A DNA stretch of 64,000 nucleotides, taken from assembly GCA_965250025.1 (NCBI GenBank), contig OZ252283.1, positions 3,286,001-3,350,000 on the forward strand, given 5' to 3'. Below are positions 26,178 to 35,143 of this stretch, one piece after another. The stretch's first letter is position 1. Each line of letters begins with the position of its first letter. A model generated the notes under the pieces. That model saw only the letters and a list, made by a program, of their open reading frames with translations, ran no database searches and was not told the DNA's origin. The stretch is from CBDDLD01 sp965250025 (GTDB lineage Bacteria > Bacteroidota > Bacteroidia > Flavobacteriales > Flavobacteriaceae). A program made the position numbers and the translations under genes.

Positions 26178-26207
26178 AAAAAGCCTTACTTAAAAGTAAG
26201 GCTTTTT
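26178..26207 (-). terminator. Intrinsic terminator of the ATP synthase operon
   Basis: AAAAAGCCTTACTT / AAGTAAGGCTTTTT is a 14-bp perfect stem with a tiny loop, 20 bases beyond the atpG stop; ends in T runs. Confidence 0.9.
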
Positions 26208-26226
26208 CTATCTTATATCTATTGTT

Positions 26227-27084
26227 CTAATTATTAAGTGCTTCTGCACCACCAACGATTTCAAGAATTTCATTGGTAATGGCAGCCTGTCTCGCTTTGT
26301 TATAAGTCAACTTTAATTGATCTCTTAACTCTGTGGCGTTATCTGTTGCTTTGTGCATAGCGGTCATACGTGCACCATGTTCAGAAGCAAAAGAATCTCT
26401 GACAGACTTATAAAGCTGTGTTTTTAATGACTTTGGAATTAGAGTTTCAACAATCTCTTCTTTAGACGGTTCGAAGATATAATCTAAATTGGCATTGCTT
26501 TCACCTTCCATAGGAACAATTGGTAAAAACTGCTCAGTCATTACGATCTGAGTAGCTGCATTTTTAAACTTGTTGTATACCAATTCTATCTTATCAAATT
26601 CACCTTCAACAAACTTCTCCATTAGCATCTCTGCTATTGCAGCAACATTATCGAATGTTAAATCATCAAAAACTTCACTTTTATTAGCGATAACTTTACC
26701 TGATTTTGATAATGTATCATTGGCCTTTTTTCCTATAGCTAAATAAGATACTTCCTGATTAGCATAAGATTGAGACAATCGGGTAACTTCTTTGATAATA
26801 TTAGAATTAAATGCGCCACATAATCCTCTGTTAGACGTTATAGCTACAATTAAAACTTTATTTACTGTTCTTTGTTCTGCAAACTTACTTCCTGAATCTC
26901 CATCTAAAGTTGCACTTAAGCTCTGAAGCAACTCGGTAAGTTTATTTGCATAAGGACGCATAGCCGTAATAGCGTCTTGCGCTTTCTTTAACTTTGCAGC
27001 AGAAACCATTTTCATGGCACTGGTAATCTGCATCGTAGAAGATACTGACGATATTCTATTGCGTATTTCTTTTAAATTTGCCAT
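26227..27084 (-). CDS. atpG: F1 ATP synthase gamma subunit
   Basis: 285 residues with the paired N- and C-terminal helices that form the rotor shaft: the start (LKEIRNRISSVSSTMQITSAMKMV) and the last helix (NKARQAAITNEILEIVGGAEAL) are the most conserved parts of the family. The Rossmann-like middle (ITSNRGLCGAFN) is also clear. It turns inside the alpha3beta3 ring and links it to the c-ring. It lies 17 bases past atpA and is the last gene of the operon, with a strong terminator following. Beta and epsilon genes are not in the window, as in other Flavobacteriia where atpDC are separate. Confidence 0.97.
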   Translation of the reverse strand: MANLKEIRNRISSVSSTMQITSAMKMVSAAKLKKAQDAITAMRPYANKLTELLQSLSATLDGDSGSKFAEQRTVNKVLIVAITSNRGLCGAFNSNIIKEVTRLSQSYANQEVSYLAIGKKANDTLSKSGKVIANKSEVFDDLTFDNVAAIAEMLMEKFVEGEFDKIELVYNKFKNAATQIVMTEQFLPIVPMEGESNANLDYIFEPSKEEIVETLIPKSLKTQLYKSVRDSFASEHGARMTAMHKATDNATELRDQLKLTYNKARQAAITNEILEIVGGAEALNN

Positions 27085-27101
27085 CCTTTTATTTTATGGA
27101 A

Positions 27102-28679
27102 TTAAGCGTATTTAGCTGCAAGGTCTTTACATACATTGGTTAATGTATCGATAACCTCATCAGTCAACTTCCCTGCTTTAAGCGTATCTAATGTGTCTCT
27201 GTGCTTAGCATTTAAGAACTCTATAAAATCACGCTCAAATTCTTTCACTTTTTCTACAGGAACATCTTTTAGCAAGTTTTTAGATCCTGCATAAATGATA
27301 GCTACCTGATCTTCTACAGTATATGGATCGTTTTGTGCTTGCTTTAAGATCTCAACATTACGCTTCCCTTTTTCAATAACGTTAAGGGTAGCAGCATCAA
27401 GGTCAGAACCAAACTTAGCAAATGCTTCCAATTCACGGAACTGCGCCTGATCTAATTTTAATGTACCGGCTACCTTCTTCATCGATTTGATCTGAGCCGA
27501 ACCACCTACACGAGATACTGAAATACCTACGTTAATTGCCGGGCGAACACCAGAGTTAAATAAATCGGATTCTAAGAATATCTGTCCGTCAGTAATCGAA
27601 ATTACGTTAGTCGGAATATATGCTGATACGTCACCTGCTTGTGTTTCGATAATTGGTAATGCGGTTAATGATCCACCACCTTTTACGATTGGCTTCAACG
27701 ATTCAGGAAGGTCATTCATATTCTTCGCAATATCGTCATCAGCAATTACTTTTGCTGCACGCTCTAATAATCTTGAGTGTAAGTAGAAAACATCACCAGG
27801 ATAAGCTTCACGTCCCGGTGGGCGACGTAATAATAATGATACCTCACGATAAGCAACTGCTTGCTTAGATAAATCATCATAAACGATCAATGCCGGACGA
27901 CCCGTATCTCTAAAATACTCTCCAATTGCAGCGCCTGCAAATGGTGCATATACCTGCATTGGTGCCGGATCTGATGCGTTTGCTGCTACAATTACAGTAT
28001 ATGCTAAAGCACCTTTTTCTTCTAAGGTTTTAGCAATTCCTGCTACTGTTGATGCCTTTTGACCTACGGCTACATAAACACAAAATACAGGCTCTCCTGC
28101 ATCATAGAATTCTTTTTGATTTAAGATGGTATCTATACACACTGTAGTCTTACCAGTCTGACGGTCACCAATCACTAACTCACGTTGCCCTCTACCTACA
28201 GGAATCATGGCGTCAATAGACTTAATTCCCGTTTGCATTGGCTCGTCAACCGGCTGACGGAAAATTACCCCTGGTGCTTTACGCTCTAGTGGCATTTCGT
28301 AAAGGTCTCCTCCTATTGGGCCTTTACCGTCGATTGGGTTACCTAATGTATCAACAACACGACCAACCATCTCTTCTCCTACTTTAATAGAAGCGATACG
28401 ATTTGTACGTTTTACTGTCGCGCCTTCTTTAATTTCTTTTGAAGGACCTAATAGTACGATACCAACATTGTCTTCTTCAAGGTTAAGTACAATACCTTCT
28501 AAACCTCCTTCAAACTCTACTAACTCACCATACTGTGCGTTAGAAAGCCCATATGCACGTACAATACCATCACCAACAGTTAATACTGTTCCTACTTCGT
28601 CTAATGAAGCTCCTGCTTCAAAACCTGATAGTTGTTGCTTTAATATTGCTGATATTTCAGCTGGTTTTACTTCTGCCAT
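27102..28679 (-). CDS. atpA: F1 ATP synthase alpha subunit
   Basis: 525 residues. The nucleotide-binding loop is GDRQTGKTT, the second motif is PALIVYDDLSKQ and the family signature PPGREAYPGDVFYLHSRLLE follows. The N-terminal beta-barrel and the C-terminal helical bundle are complete. It forms the alpha3beta3 hexamer with AtpD encoded elsewhere; alpha sites bind but do not turn over ATP. It lies between atpH (48 bases upstream) and atpG. Length and motifs are standard. Confidence 0.98.
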   Translation of the reverse strand: MAEVKPAEISAILKQQLSGFEAGASLDEVGTVLTVGDGIVRAYGLSNAQYGELVEFEGGLEGIVLNLEEDNVGIVLLGPSKEIKEGATVKRTNRIASIKVGEEMVGRVVDTLGNPIDGKGPIGGDLYEMPLERKAPGVIFRQPVDEPMQTGIKSIDAMIPVGRGQRELVIGDRQTGKTTVCIDTILNQKEFYDAGEPVFCVYVAVGQKASTVAGIAKTLEEKGALAYTVIVAANASDPAPMQVYAPFAGAAIGEYFRDTGRPALIVYDDLSKQAVAYREVSLLLRRPPGREAYPGDVFYLHSRLLERAAKVIADDDIAKNMNDLPESLKPIVKGGGSLTALPIIETQAGDVSAYIPTNVISITDGQIFLESDLFNSGVRPAINVGISVSRVGGSAQIKSMKKVAGTLKLDQAQFRELEAFAKFGSDLDAATLNVIEKGKRNVEILKQAQNDPYTVEDQVAIIYAGSKNLLKDVPVEKVKEFERDFIEFLNAKHRDTLDTLKAGKLTDEVIDTLTNVCKDLAAKYA

Positions 28680-28727
28680 CTTTATTTAGATATTAGATGT
28701 CAGATGATTATGTTATCACCTGACTTT

Positions 28728-29264
28728 TTAATTTAATGTAAATTCTCGTTTTAATTTGTTTAACTTGTTGGCTATACTTGCATCGTACTGTAAGTCTCCA
28801 ACACGTAAGATGAACCCTCCTAAAACAGACTCATCAATAATATTCTCCAATTCTGCAGCTTTCCCTGTTAACTCCTTGATCTTAGCCAAAACTTTAGCTT
28901 CGAGATCTTTAGTTATAGGTGCCGCTGTAGTGACTTTAGCAACTTGAGTATCTCTTAGCGCATCATACAATTGATTATACTTATTTGCCACATCACCTAA
29001 CAATGCTAATCTTTTATTGGTAATTAATGTCTCAATTAAATTCATTGTTGCAGCATTTGCGCTTCCAAATACAGCTGTTAAAACTGCTTTTTTATCTGAA
29101 GATCTCACTACCGGACTTTGCAACATGATATTTAGATCGCTGTTATTAGCAATTGCATCTGCAATTTGCTTCATATCAGCATTTACAACTTCAGCTACTT
29201 TATGTTCTGTAGCCAAACTTAGTACTGCCTTTGCGTATCGTATTGCTGCTCTAGATTCTGCCAT
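28728..29264 (-). CDS. atpH: F1 ATP synthase delta subunit
   Basis: 178 residues; starts RAAIRYAKAVLSLATEH, the family's typical first helix, and ends with the conserved IDESVLGGFILRVGDLQYDASI block. It sits atop F1 and ties it to the peripheral stalk made by AtpF. Six bases separate it from atpF. Standard length. Confidence 0.95.
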   Translation of the reverse strand: MAESRAAIRYAKAVLSLATEHKVAEVVNADMKQIADAIANNSDLNIMLQSPVVRSSDKKAVLTAVFGSANAATMNLIETLITNKRLALLGDVANKYNQLYDALRDTQVAKVTTAAPITKDLEAKVLAKIKELTGKAAELENIIDESVLGGFILRVGDLQYDASIANKLNKLKREFTLN

Positions 29265-29270
29265 TAATGA

Positions 29271-29765
29271 TTAATTTAATACGGTTTCGCCAAGCATATC
29301 TTCAACAAGCTTTAATTGCTTGTCTTTATCAGACAATTCGTTTTGCACTACTTTCTCTGCGATCTCAATAGATAATCCTGCAACTTGAGATTTTAATTCT
29401 GCCATTGCAGCCTTCTTTTCACTTTCAATAGCGATTTGAGCTTGTTCTATTATTTTATTTGCCTGAGATTGAGCTTCTTCTTTAGCATCTGATATCATTT
29501 TATTCTTCATATCTCTGGCATCTTTTAGCATGGCTTCACGTTCTGCTCTTGCTTCTTTAAGAATACGCTCATTGTCTGCATGGAGGTTTTCCATTTCTTT
29601 ACGTGCATTCTCAGCAGAGGCTAATGCATTTTTTATACCTTCTTCTCTGTCGCTAACCGCGCCTAATATTGGTTTCCATGCAAATTTTCTTAAAATAAGC
29701 AATAGGAGTATGAACATTATTGCAGTCCAAAAAACAAGTCCAAATTCTGGTGTAATTAAATCCAT
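29271..29765 (-). CDS. atpF: F0 ATP synthase b subunit
   Basis: 164 residues: one membrane helix (about 8-25, FGLVFWTAIMFILLLLILRK) followed by the WKPILGAVSDREEGI hinge and a long charged coiled coil that forms the peripheral stalk, ending with ELSDKDKQLKLVEDMLGE. It lies between atpE (75 bases upstream) and atpH (6 bases). Standard. Confidence 0.96.
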   Translation of the reverse strand: MDLITPEFGLVFWTAIMFILLLLILRKFAWKPILGAVSDREEGIKNALASAENARKEMENLHADNERILKEARAEREAMLKDARDMKNKMISDAKEEAQSQANKIIEQAQIAIESEKKAAMAELKSQVAGLSIEIAEKVVQNELSDKDKQLKLVEDMLGETVLN

Positions 29766-29840
29766 TATATTTTTGTTTTAATAACTTAAATTTTAAAAAC
29801 TACAGAAGTAACCAACCGTTACTTCTGTAGTTGAGTGTTT

Positions 29841-30050
29841 TTACCCTTGTAAGAAAGCAACAACAACACCAAATAGTGCTACCGCTTCTACGAAGGCTGC
29901 TAAAATTAATGCAGAAGACTGTATCTTACCGTGCATCTCTGGTTGACGTGCCATAGCTTCCATAGCAGATCCACCAATTTTACCAATACCTACTCCAGCT
30001 CCAATAGCTGCTAAACCAGCTCCAACAGCTGCAATTCCAGTAATAGTCAT
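29841..30050 (-). CDS. atpE: F0 ATP synthase c subunit
   Basis: 69 residues of two hydrophobic helices joined by the polar loop RQPEMHG. The ion-carrying carboxylate is Glu55 in AAFVEAVALF. The first helix has the GxGxGxG-like packing motif (GAGLAAIGAGVGIGKIGG) that sets ring size, and no Gln/Ser set of the Na+-binding type, so proton coupling is likely. It forms the rotor ring and lies 20 bases past atpB. Confidence 0.96.
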   Translation of the reverse strand: MTITGIAAVGAGLAAIGAGVGIGKIGGSAMEAMARQPEMHGKIQSSALILAAFVEAVALFGVVVAFLQG

Positions 30051-30070
30051 AATTATAAAATTTAAATTAA

Positions 30071-31156
30071 TTAATGATGTTCTTCTTCTGTTGCCATTCC
30101 AAAATAAAGGGCTGACAATATTGTAAATATATATGCTTGTATTGCTGTCACTATAATTTCAATAACTGTAATGAATAATGAAAACGCTACAGATACTGGT
30201 GCAATAGCAACAGATTTAAATACAAATATTAATGACATTAATGCTAATATGATAACGTGACCTGCGGTAATATTAGCAAAGAGACGAATCATAAGTGATA
30301 TAGGTTTTACAAACATTCCTATAATCTCAATAGGCATTAAAAATATTTTCATAGGTACTGGTACGCCAGGCATCCAGAAAATATGCTTCCAATAATTTTT
30401 ATTCCCACTAAATGTAGTGATGATAAATGTGAACAGTGCTAACGTACAAGTAAAGGCGATATTACCACTTAAGTTTGCGCCATTTAAAATTGGAATTAAA
30501 CCAAATATGTTATTGATCCAGATAAAGAAAAATATAGTTAATAAGTACGGCATGTATCTTTTGTACTTATGCTCACCTATCATTGGTTTTCCTATTTCAT
30601 CTCTTACAAATACAACAAGAGGCTCAATAAATCCAGCTATTCCAGAAGGAATATTATTTTCTGATTTTTTATAACGTCTGGCTGCTGAAGTAAATATTAA
30701 TATTAATACTACAAAAGACACCATCATCATAAATACATTTCTGGTAATTGAAAAATCTAACGGTCTTACAGCATTTGTTGGATGGTGCGCTTCGTCATAT
30801 TGTACCTGAGTTTCCCCTTCGTTCAATATGTAGATTTTTTCGTGAACGTTTACAAAACGTTGCCCGTCTTTCTCCACAACAACCTTCCCGTTATAGTCGT
30901 GGTGAAATTCTGAAGACATAAAGGTTGTTAATCCTTTATCTGTATACAATATTATTGGTAACGGAATGGATATTGGGTGATCGTTAATGTCGATAATGTG
31001 CATCCCATAGGCATCTTTAACGTGATGCAAAATCATCTCTTTTGGGTTGAATTCTTTATCGTCTCCGCTTTCTTTAGTTTCTGACGCAAAACCTGTGGTG
31101 CTTACTGCTAAAAACAGTACAGAAAATAAAATGCTTTTAAAGGTGTTTAATGTCAT
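30071..31156 (-). CDS. atpB: F0 ATP synthase a subunit with N-terminal extension
   Basis: 361 residues, about 100 more than the E. coli protein. A predicted signal peptide (1-24, ending GFAS) and a periplasmic stretch of about 110 residues precede the membrane domain; this extension is usual in Bacteroidota. The essential Arg lies in PISLMIRLFANITAGH, and the last helix keeps VTAIQAYIFTILSALYFGMA. It forms the proton half-channels next to the c-ring. First gene of atpBEFHAG, with a full-consensus promoter 40-70 bases upstream. Confidence 0.96.
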   Translation of the reverse strand: MTLNTFKSILFSVLFLAVSTTGFASETKESGDDKEFNPKEMILHHVKDAYGMHIIDINDHPISIPLPIILYTDKGLTTFMSSEFHHDYNGKVVVEKDGQRFVNVHEKIYILNEGETQVQYDEAHHPTNAVRPLDFSITRNVFMMMVSFVVLILIFTSAARRYKKSENNIPSGIAGFIEPLVVFVRDEIGKPMIGEHKYKRYMPYLLTIFFFIWINNIFGLIPILNGANLSGNIAFTCTLALFTFIITTFSGNKNYWKHIFWMPGVPVPMKIFLMPIEIIGMFVKPISLMIRLFANITAGHVIILALMSLIFVFKSVAIAPVSVAFSLFITVIEIIVTAIQAYIFTILSALYFGMATEEEHH

Positions 31157-31194
31157 TAGTTACAGCTTAAAAATACCTTGCTTTAAATTCGCTG

Positions 31195-31225
31195 CAAATG
31201 TACACACATTATATGAATTGACAAA
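31195..31225 (-). promoter_or_regulatory. Consensus Bacteroidota promoter of atpBEFHAG
   Basis: On the minus strand TTTG (31222-31225) and TACATTTG (31195-31202) are separated by exactly 19 bases, a full match to TTTG-N19-TAnnTTTG, the promoter recognised by the primary sigma factor of this phylum. The predicted start of transcription is near 31188, 32 bases before the atpB ATG. This lets the ATP synthase genes be transcribed apart from the sprE-bactofilin-atpZ genes upstream. Confidence 0.8.
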
Positions 31226-31302
31226 CAATATTTAAGCTATAATTTTCATTATTGAATCTCTAGAAAATAAAGGGGCTTCTGTGCGCTTATTTTACCCTAT
31301 TT

Positions 31303-31698
31303 TTAAGGCTTTTGAAGGAATCTTGTTAAGGCAAAAACTTCGAAAAACAGATACAGGAAATATGGAATGAAAAAATTAAAAACATCTGGCTGCTTATTTT
31401 CAAAGTCAGACAATAATAGCGGGAGTAAAAAAACAATGGCCAAAATCATCTTAAAAAATGTCATGATCATAAACAGATTGAAAATGTCTTTTTTTCCTGA
31501 AGAATACCTGTAATTTATTAATGAGTAAAACACTAGGGTTACAATACAATGAAACGCATAGATTTGCCATAACGGGAAAAAGAATGTAATTTCTTTTGCA
31601 AAATGGTGAAGTAAATAGGCATGAATTCCAAACACTACAACACTGACTCCTATGAGTTGAATTAAAAATACAATTTGCCTTTTCTTAAAATCTTCCAT
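31303..31698 (-). CDS. DUF6168-type four-helix membrane protein
   Basis: 131 residues with four membrane helices (about 10-28, 40-60, 72-95, 105-125) and short loops, ending in FALTRFLQKP. The sequence and its place between AtpZ and AtpB fit the DUF6168 family of flavobacteria, which takes the spot that AtpI-like accessory proteins hold in other bacteria. Its role is unknown; help with assembly of the c-ring or of F0 is a guess from location only. Confidence 0.65.
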   Translation of the reverse strand: MEDFKKRQIVFLIQLIGVSVVVFGIHAYLLHHFAKEITFFFPLWQIYAFHCIVTLVFYSLINYRYSSGKKDIFNLFMIMTFFKMILAIVFLLPLLLSDFENKQPDVFNFFIPYFLYLFFEVFALTRFLQKP

Positions 31699-31706
31699 GA
31701 ACTTTC

Positions 31707-31964
31707 TTAGTGGTCTTCTTTCTTTGATATTGCAATTATACGCCTTATTACGAAAATAATCGATAATATTACCGAACTCAAAGACAGTATTAAGGTATAT
31801 ATATGAGTTTCATTGAGATATTTTTCGTCTAGTTTATAACCGATAAAAGTTCCAATACCTATGATGGCAAACATTTGAAATGCTATTCCCGAAAAACGAG
31901 CATAGTTGTTAAGCTGTTTTTTCTGATCCGTTGGTGCTGACCTGCGTTTGCTGTGCTGATTCAT
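31707..31964 (-). CDS. AtpZ/AtpI-family accessory protein
   Basis: 85 residues: a basic head (RRSAPTDQKKQLNNYAR), then two hydrophobic helices (about 24-44 and 53-73) joined by GYKLDEKYLN, the typical AtpZ pattern where the G-x-x-x-D segment sits at the loop. AtpZ/AtpI proteins act in magnesium uptake and in assembly of the F0 c-ring. The start lies 56 bases inside the end of the bactofilin gene in another frame; no later start codon exists before the first helix, so the overlap appears real. 8 bases upstream of DUF6168. Confidence 0.82.
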   Translation of the reverse strand: MNQHSKRRSAPTDQKKQLNNYARFSGIAFQMFAIIGIGTFIGYKLDEKYLNETHIYTLILSLSSVILSIIFVIRRIIAISKKEDH

Positions 31965-32343
31965 TTGATAATGCTTTTACAGCGCCTTTCATACTACATG
32001 TTGCATTGAAGGTGGCACCTGGTTCAACGGCCAGTTTACTTACCTGAACCTCACCATCGATATGTGCTGTAGATTTTAAGGATAATGTTCCTGACAACAG
32101 GAGTTTTCCTGAAAACTTTCCTTCAAAATCAGCGTTCTCTCCATGAAGTGTGCCTTTTATAATTCCAGCTCTGCCTACGACTACTTTACCTGTTGTTTTT
32201 ACATTACCTTCAATTATTCCGTCTATTCTAAAGGGGCCTTTACTTACAATATCACCAACAATTTTTGTGCCTTGTGCTATGATATTTTGCTGTGTACTTG
32301 TTTCCATGGTTGATCTTGTTTTTTTACTGTCTGAGGAAAACAT
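31909..32343 (-). CDS. Bactofilin
   Basis: 144 residues with the central beta-helical bactofilin domain (about 25-115) read from GTKIVGDIVSKGPFRIDG, VKTTGKVVVGRAGIIKGTL, FSGKLLLSGTLSLKSTA, with a disordered Ser/Thr/Gln-rich tail. Bactofilins form membrane-bound filaments without nucleotide and place cell-wall or polysaccharide machinery. It sits between sprE and atpZ in one transcription direction; the last 18 codons overlap atpZ. Start ATG at 32343; an alternative is the Met 12 residues later. Confidence 0.9.
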   Translation of the reverse strand: MFSSDSKKTRSTMETSTQQNIIAQGTKIVGDIVSKGPFRIDGIIEGNVKTTGKVVVGRAGIIKGTLHGENADFEGKFSGKLLLSGTLSLKSTAHIDGEVQVSKLAVEPGATFNATCSMKGAVKALSNESAQQTQVSTNGSEKTA

Positions 32344-32358
32344 AGTTGTTAATTTTAG

Positions 32359-34956
32359 TTATTGGGGTTTTAGATAATCGTTTAGGTTTTTATGTCGTTG
32401 AATAATAGCATAGTTTGGAGAAGAGATTGCAAAGTATGGTTTTGTAATCTTTACATCGTTCTTATCTTTTTTGTCTTTTTCATTTCTGAGTAATTGTGCA
32501 AAGCCTGTTGCTCCACCAATACTTTTTAATCCATGGACCACAACAAATGTCCTATTTTCATCATAGACGTCTTTAGATACTGAAAGGTCAAAATATTTGA
32601 TTTTTTCTATTTTTTTGTTGAGCAGAGCCATAAATGCTTCAATATCTTCATCAGTGTTGTTATCAAATTCATAGATGACGTTAAACTTTTCTGAGGCTTC
32701 ATCTGCGACGAATTCGGCGTTAGCCATTGCTGGTATTGCATTTTGTAATATAGTCTGAGCTTTTTTACCTTCTTCTGTATTTGGATAAGTCAACGCTATA
32801 TAATTGATAGATTCTTTATAGGAATCCAAGCCGTAAAGTCTTCCTTTGGCTGATGCTTTTAGAATTTCCAATTTTGGCACTATAGGGTCGCCTTCAAACC
32901 TTTTGACCTCAGTACTACAAGATGAAATAACTTCACTATACTCCTGATTGACAAACTTCTCATATAGTTTTTCATAGATGACTTCTGGACTGTTCTCATT
33001 CTTACTTAATTGTGAATCTGGATTTTTTAATATCTCGGCATATCTGGAATCGGCATAGTTGGTAATGATATCGTTTTTAGTTAATGTGGCTTTATCATTT
33101 AAACCTAACAACTCATATATTCTGAACAGATTATATTTTGAAGGTAAAATAAGACGCTGTTCGGGATCGTTTTTTAATAGTGTTTCCAGTTTTTCTTTTG
33201 CCAATTCGTATTCACTGAATTTTTCTTTGTAAATGATACCTAATTGGTAATAGGCGTAATTACGTTCTCTCGCAATACTATCAATCTCTTTTGAATCTGT
33301 TGGCAATTTAGAAATATAAAAATTTGGATCGTAGCGTTCGTCGTCAGTAGCCACAGCCACTAGTTCATCAACAGCCTTATTTACTTTTGAACTTCTCTCG
33401 TTCGAGAGCCTCCAATTGTCTTGTAGTTTTCGATCGCCCCATGTTTTTAAAAACTCATTACGTCCGTAAGCCACTGTTGTTGGGTTATAGAAATAGAAAT
33501 TTTCTTTAGGTCCTTTAATATTCCCGGCATCTAATCTTCTGGAGGCAATATTAGTCTTATTTGCCTGATCAGACTTTGCCCTCACTCCAGAGTTAATTGT
33601 ATTATTACTTGGTTTGTTATTGTTGTTTTTCTCTTCCTCTTGTTTGGCTATCGCTTCAGCCTTTAAGCGCTCCGTGAGCGCTTCAAATACAGCAAGTTGC
33701 TCTTCTTTCGGAAGACTAATCAGGTTTAAGATGCTATCATTAACCTGAGCAATCTCTTCATAATAAATAACGTCGTCTAGGTTTTCGCGTTTCTTTTTTA
33801 CTACACGATATGGCTTGGTGTTTTTTACCATATTTAACATGGTACTGTCATAATAAGCACCTGCTGTTTTATATATGGCTTTATCAAAGTACATATCGCC
33901 TAGTGTGCCATAATTAAGTGCGTTAAGGTATTTATCCCCTTTTTTAGTTCTTATGGACTTGTTATAATAGGCTTCTGCTAATTCCAAGCTATCGTTTGTA
34001 CGATGAAATTCAGCGATCCGGTAGTATACCTTATCTAAGAATGGCCGATTTTCTCTATTCTCTTCCATCTTTGTGAGGTACTCTAAAAATGCTACCTTAT
34101 CACCATTTTCAGCATCAAAGTTCTTGGACTTTGCTAAATGTGCATTGATGTAGAATGCTCTTGGGATTTTTCGATGCATCTTGATAATCTTATCATAGGC
34201 CATATTAGCACTATCTTTTTTACCAAATTCATCATATAATTGCCCAATAATATAGTTATATCGGGCTCTTTCATTCTTTATCTTTGTGTTTTCTGCAGCT
34301 ATCTGTAATTGGTTAACTGCACTATCCTTTGCTTTGATATTAATATATGCCTGAGCCAGAGTAGCCGATACATCAGCAAGATCTTGTTCTTCCAATTCCT
34401 CTTGCTCCAATATCCTTTTGAGGTTTTTGATAGCCAATTTATTATTGTCTAACCTCATGTTTGTTTTTTCGCGCCAAACTTTAGCGTGATTGATTTTATC
34501 ACTTGCAGGATATTTATACAATATATAGTTGAAAGCTTCTAACGCTGGAATAAATCTCTGATCAAAGTATCTAGCTTTTCCAAGCAATAAGTAGGCTTCA
34601 TCAATTTGAGGATTCTTTTCTTTTCCATTAATATTCATGCCATGTAATTGCACTGCTTTAATGGCTTTTTCCTCTGCCCTTTCAAAATCCTGATTCTTGG
34701 TCTGCCCCGGTAATGACACCTCATCTTTTACCTCCATGCGTTCTACCGGTAACAATTGCCAAAAATTCTCTGTAAAAGCATTATTCACTGAGGCTTTACC
34801 TTGTTCCAGTGCTATATTTCCATTGTAAAGTATATTATACTTGGTTCCTAAGGCATGAAAATTTCTATTGATAAACGTATCCTTTTTGCGCGAACAGTTT
34901 TGTACTGAAAGCGCAAATACCATAAGTAATAATATTGCTTTTGTAGTGGTTTTCAA
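32359..34956 (-). CDS. sprE: T9SS/gliding-motility TPR lipoprotein SprE (PorW)
   Basis: 865 residues. A lipoprotein signal (MKTTTKAILLLMVFALSVQNC, lipidated Cys21) precedes KKDTFINRNFHALGTKYNILY, the opening typical of SprE/PorW. Many TPR units follow in the first two thirds (for example LLGKARYFDQRFIPALEAFNYIL), then a low-complexity segment (KQEEEKNNNNKPSNN), more TPRs and a C-terminal beta domain (FDLSVSKDVYDENRTFVVVHG). SprE is needed for gliding and type IX secretion in Flavobacterium johnsoniae; PorW is its Porphyromonas match. The start codon is TTG; the frame closes upstream at a TAG 27 bases away without an ATG. It supports the T9SS cargo calls in this window. Confidence 0.88.
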   Translation of the reverse strand: MKTTTKAILLLMVFALSVQNCSRKKDTFINRNFHALGTKYNILYNGNIALEQGKASVNNAFTENFWQLLPVERMEVKDEVSLPGQTKNQDFERAEEKAIKAVQLHGMNINGKEKNPQIDEAYLLLGKARYFDQRFIPALEAFNYILYKYPASDKINHAKVWREKTNMRLDNNKLAIKNLKRILEQEELEEQDLADVSATLAQAYINIKAKDSAVNQLQIAAENTKIKNERARYNYIIGQLYDEFGKKDSANMAYDKIIKMHRKIPRAFYINAHLAKSKNFDAENGDKVAFLEYLTKMEENRENRPFLDKVYYRIAEFHRTNDSLELAEAYYNKSIRTKKGDKYLNALNYGTLGDMYFDKAIYKTAGAYYDSTMLNMVKNTKPYRVVKKKRENLDDVIYYEEIAQVNDSILNLISLPKEEQLAVFEALTERLKAEAIAKQEEEKNNNNKPSNNTINSGVRAKSDQANKTNIASRRLDAGNIKGPKENFYFYNPTTVAYGRNEFLKTWGDRKLQDNWRLSNERSSKVNKAVDELVAVATDDERYDPNFYISKLPTDSKEIDSIARERNYAYYQLGIIYKEKFSEYELAKEKLETLLKNDPEQRLILPSKYNLFRIYELLGLNDKATLTKNDIITNYADSRYAEILKNPDSQLSKNENSPEVIYEKLYEKFVNQEYSEVISSCSTEVKRFEGDPIVPKLEILKASAKGRLYGLDSYKESINYIALTYPNTEEGKKAQTILQNAIPAMANAEFVADEASEKFNVIYEFDNNTDEDIEAFMALLNKKIEKIKYFDLSVSKDVYDENRTFVVVHGLKSIGGATGFAQLLRNEKDKKDKNDVKITKPYFAISSPNYAIIQRHKNLNDYLKPQ

Positions 34957-35088
34957 TGTCGATTCTATTTGATTAATAGATAACTAAAAACTACAGCAAT
35001 TAGTATGCTGAAGGGTAAAAATAAACATCTTTTTGAACTTTTAGCTGTATTTGTGAAGAATATGGACATACAAGCACATGAAGCACAA

Positions 35089-35117
35089 AAAAAGCCTATT
35101 ATTTAGATAGGCTTTTT
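35089..35117 (-). terminator. Intrinsic terminator of ABC-type operon
   Basis: AAAAAGCCTAT (35089-35099) and ATAGGCTTTTT (35107-35117) form an 11-bp stem with a 7-base loop, 27 bases past the ATPase stop at 35144. Confidence 0.85.
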
Positions 35118-35143
35118 GATGGGTTGGCAATGGTGTTATACTG

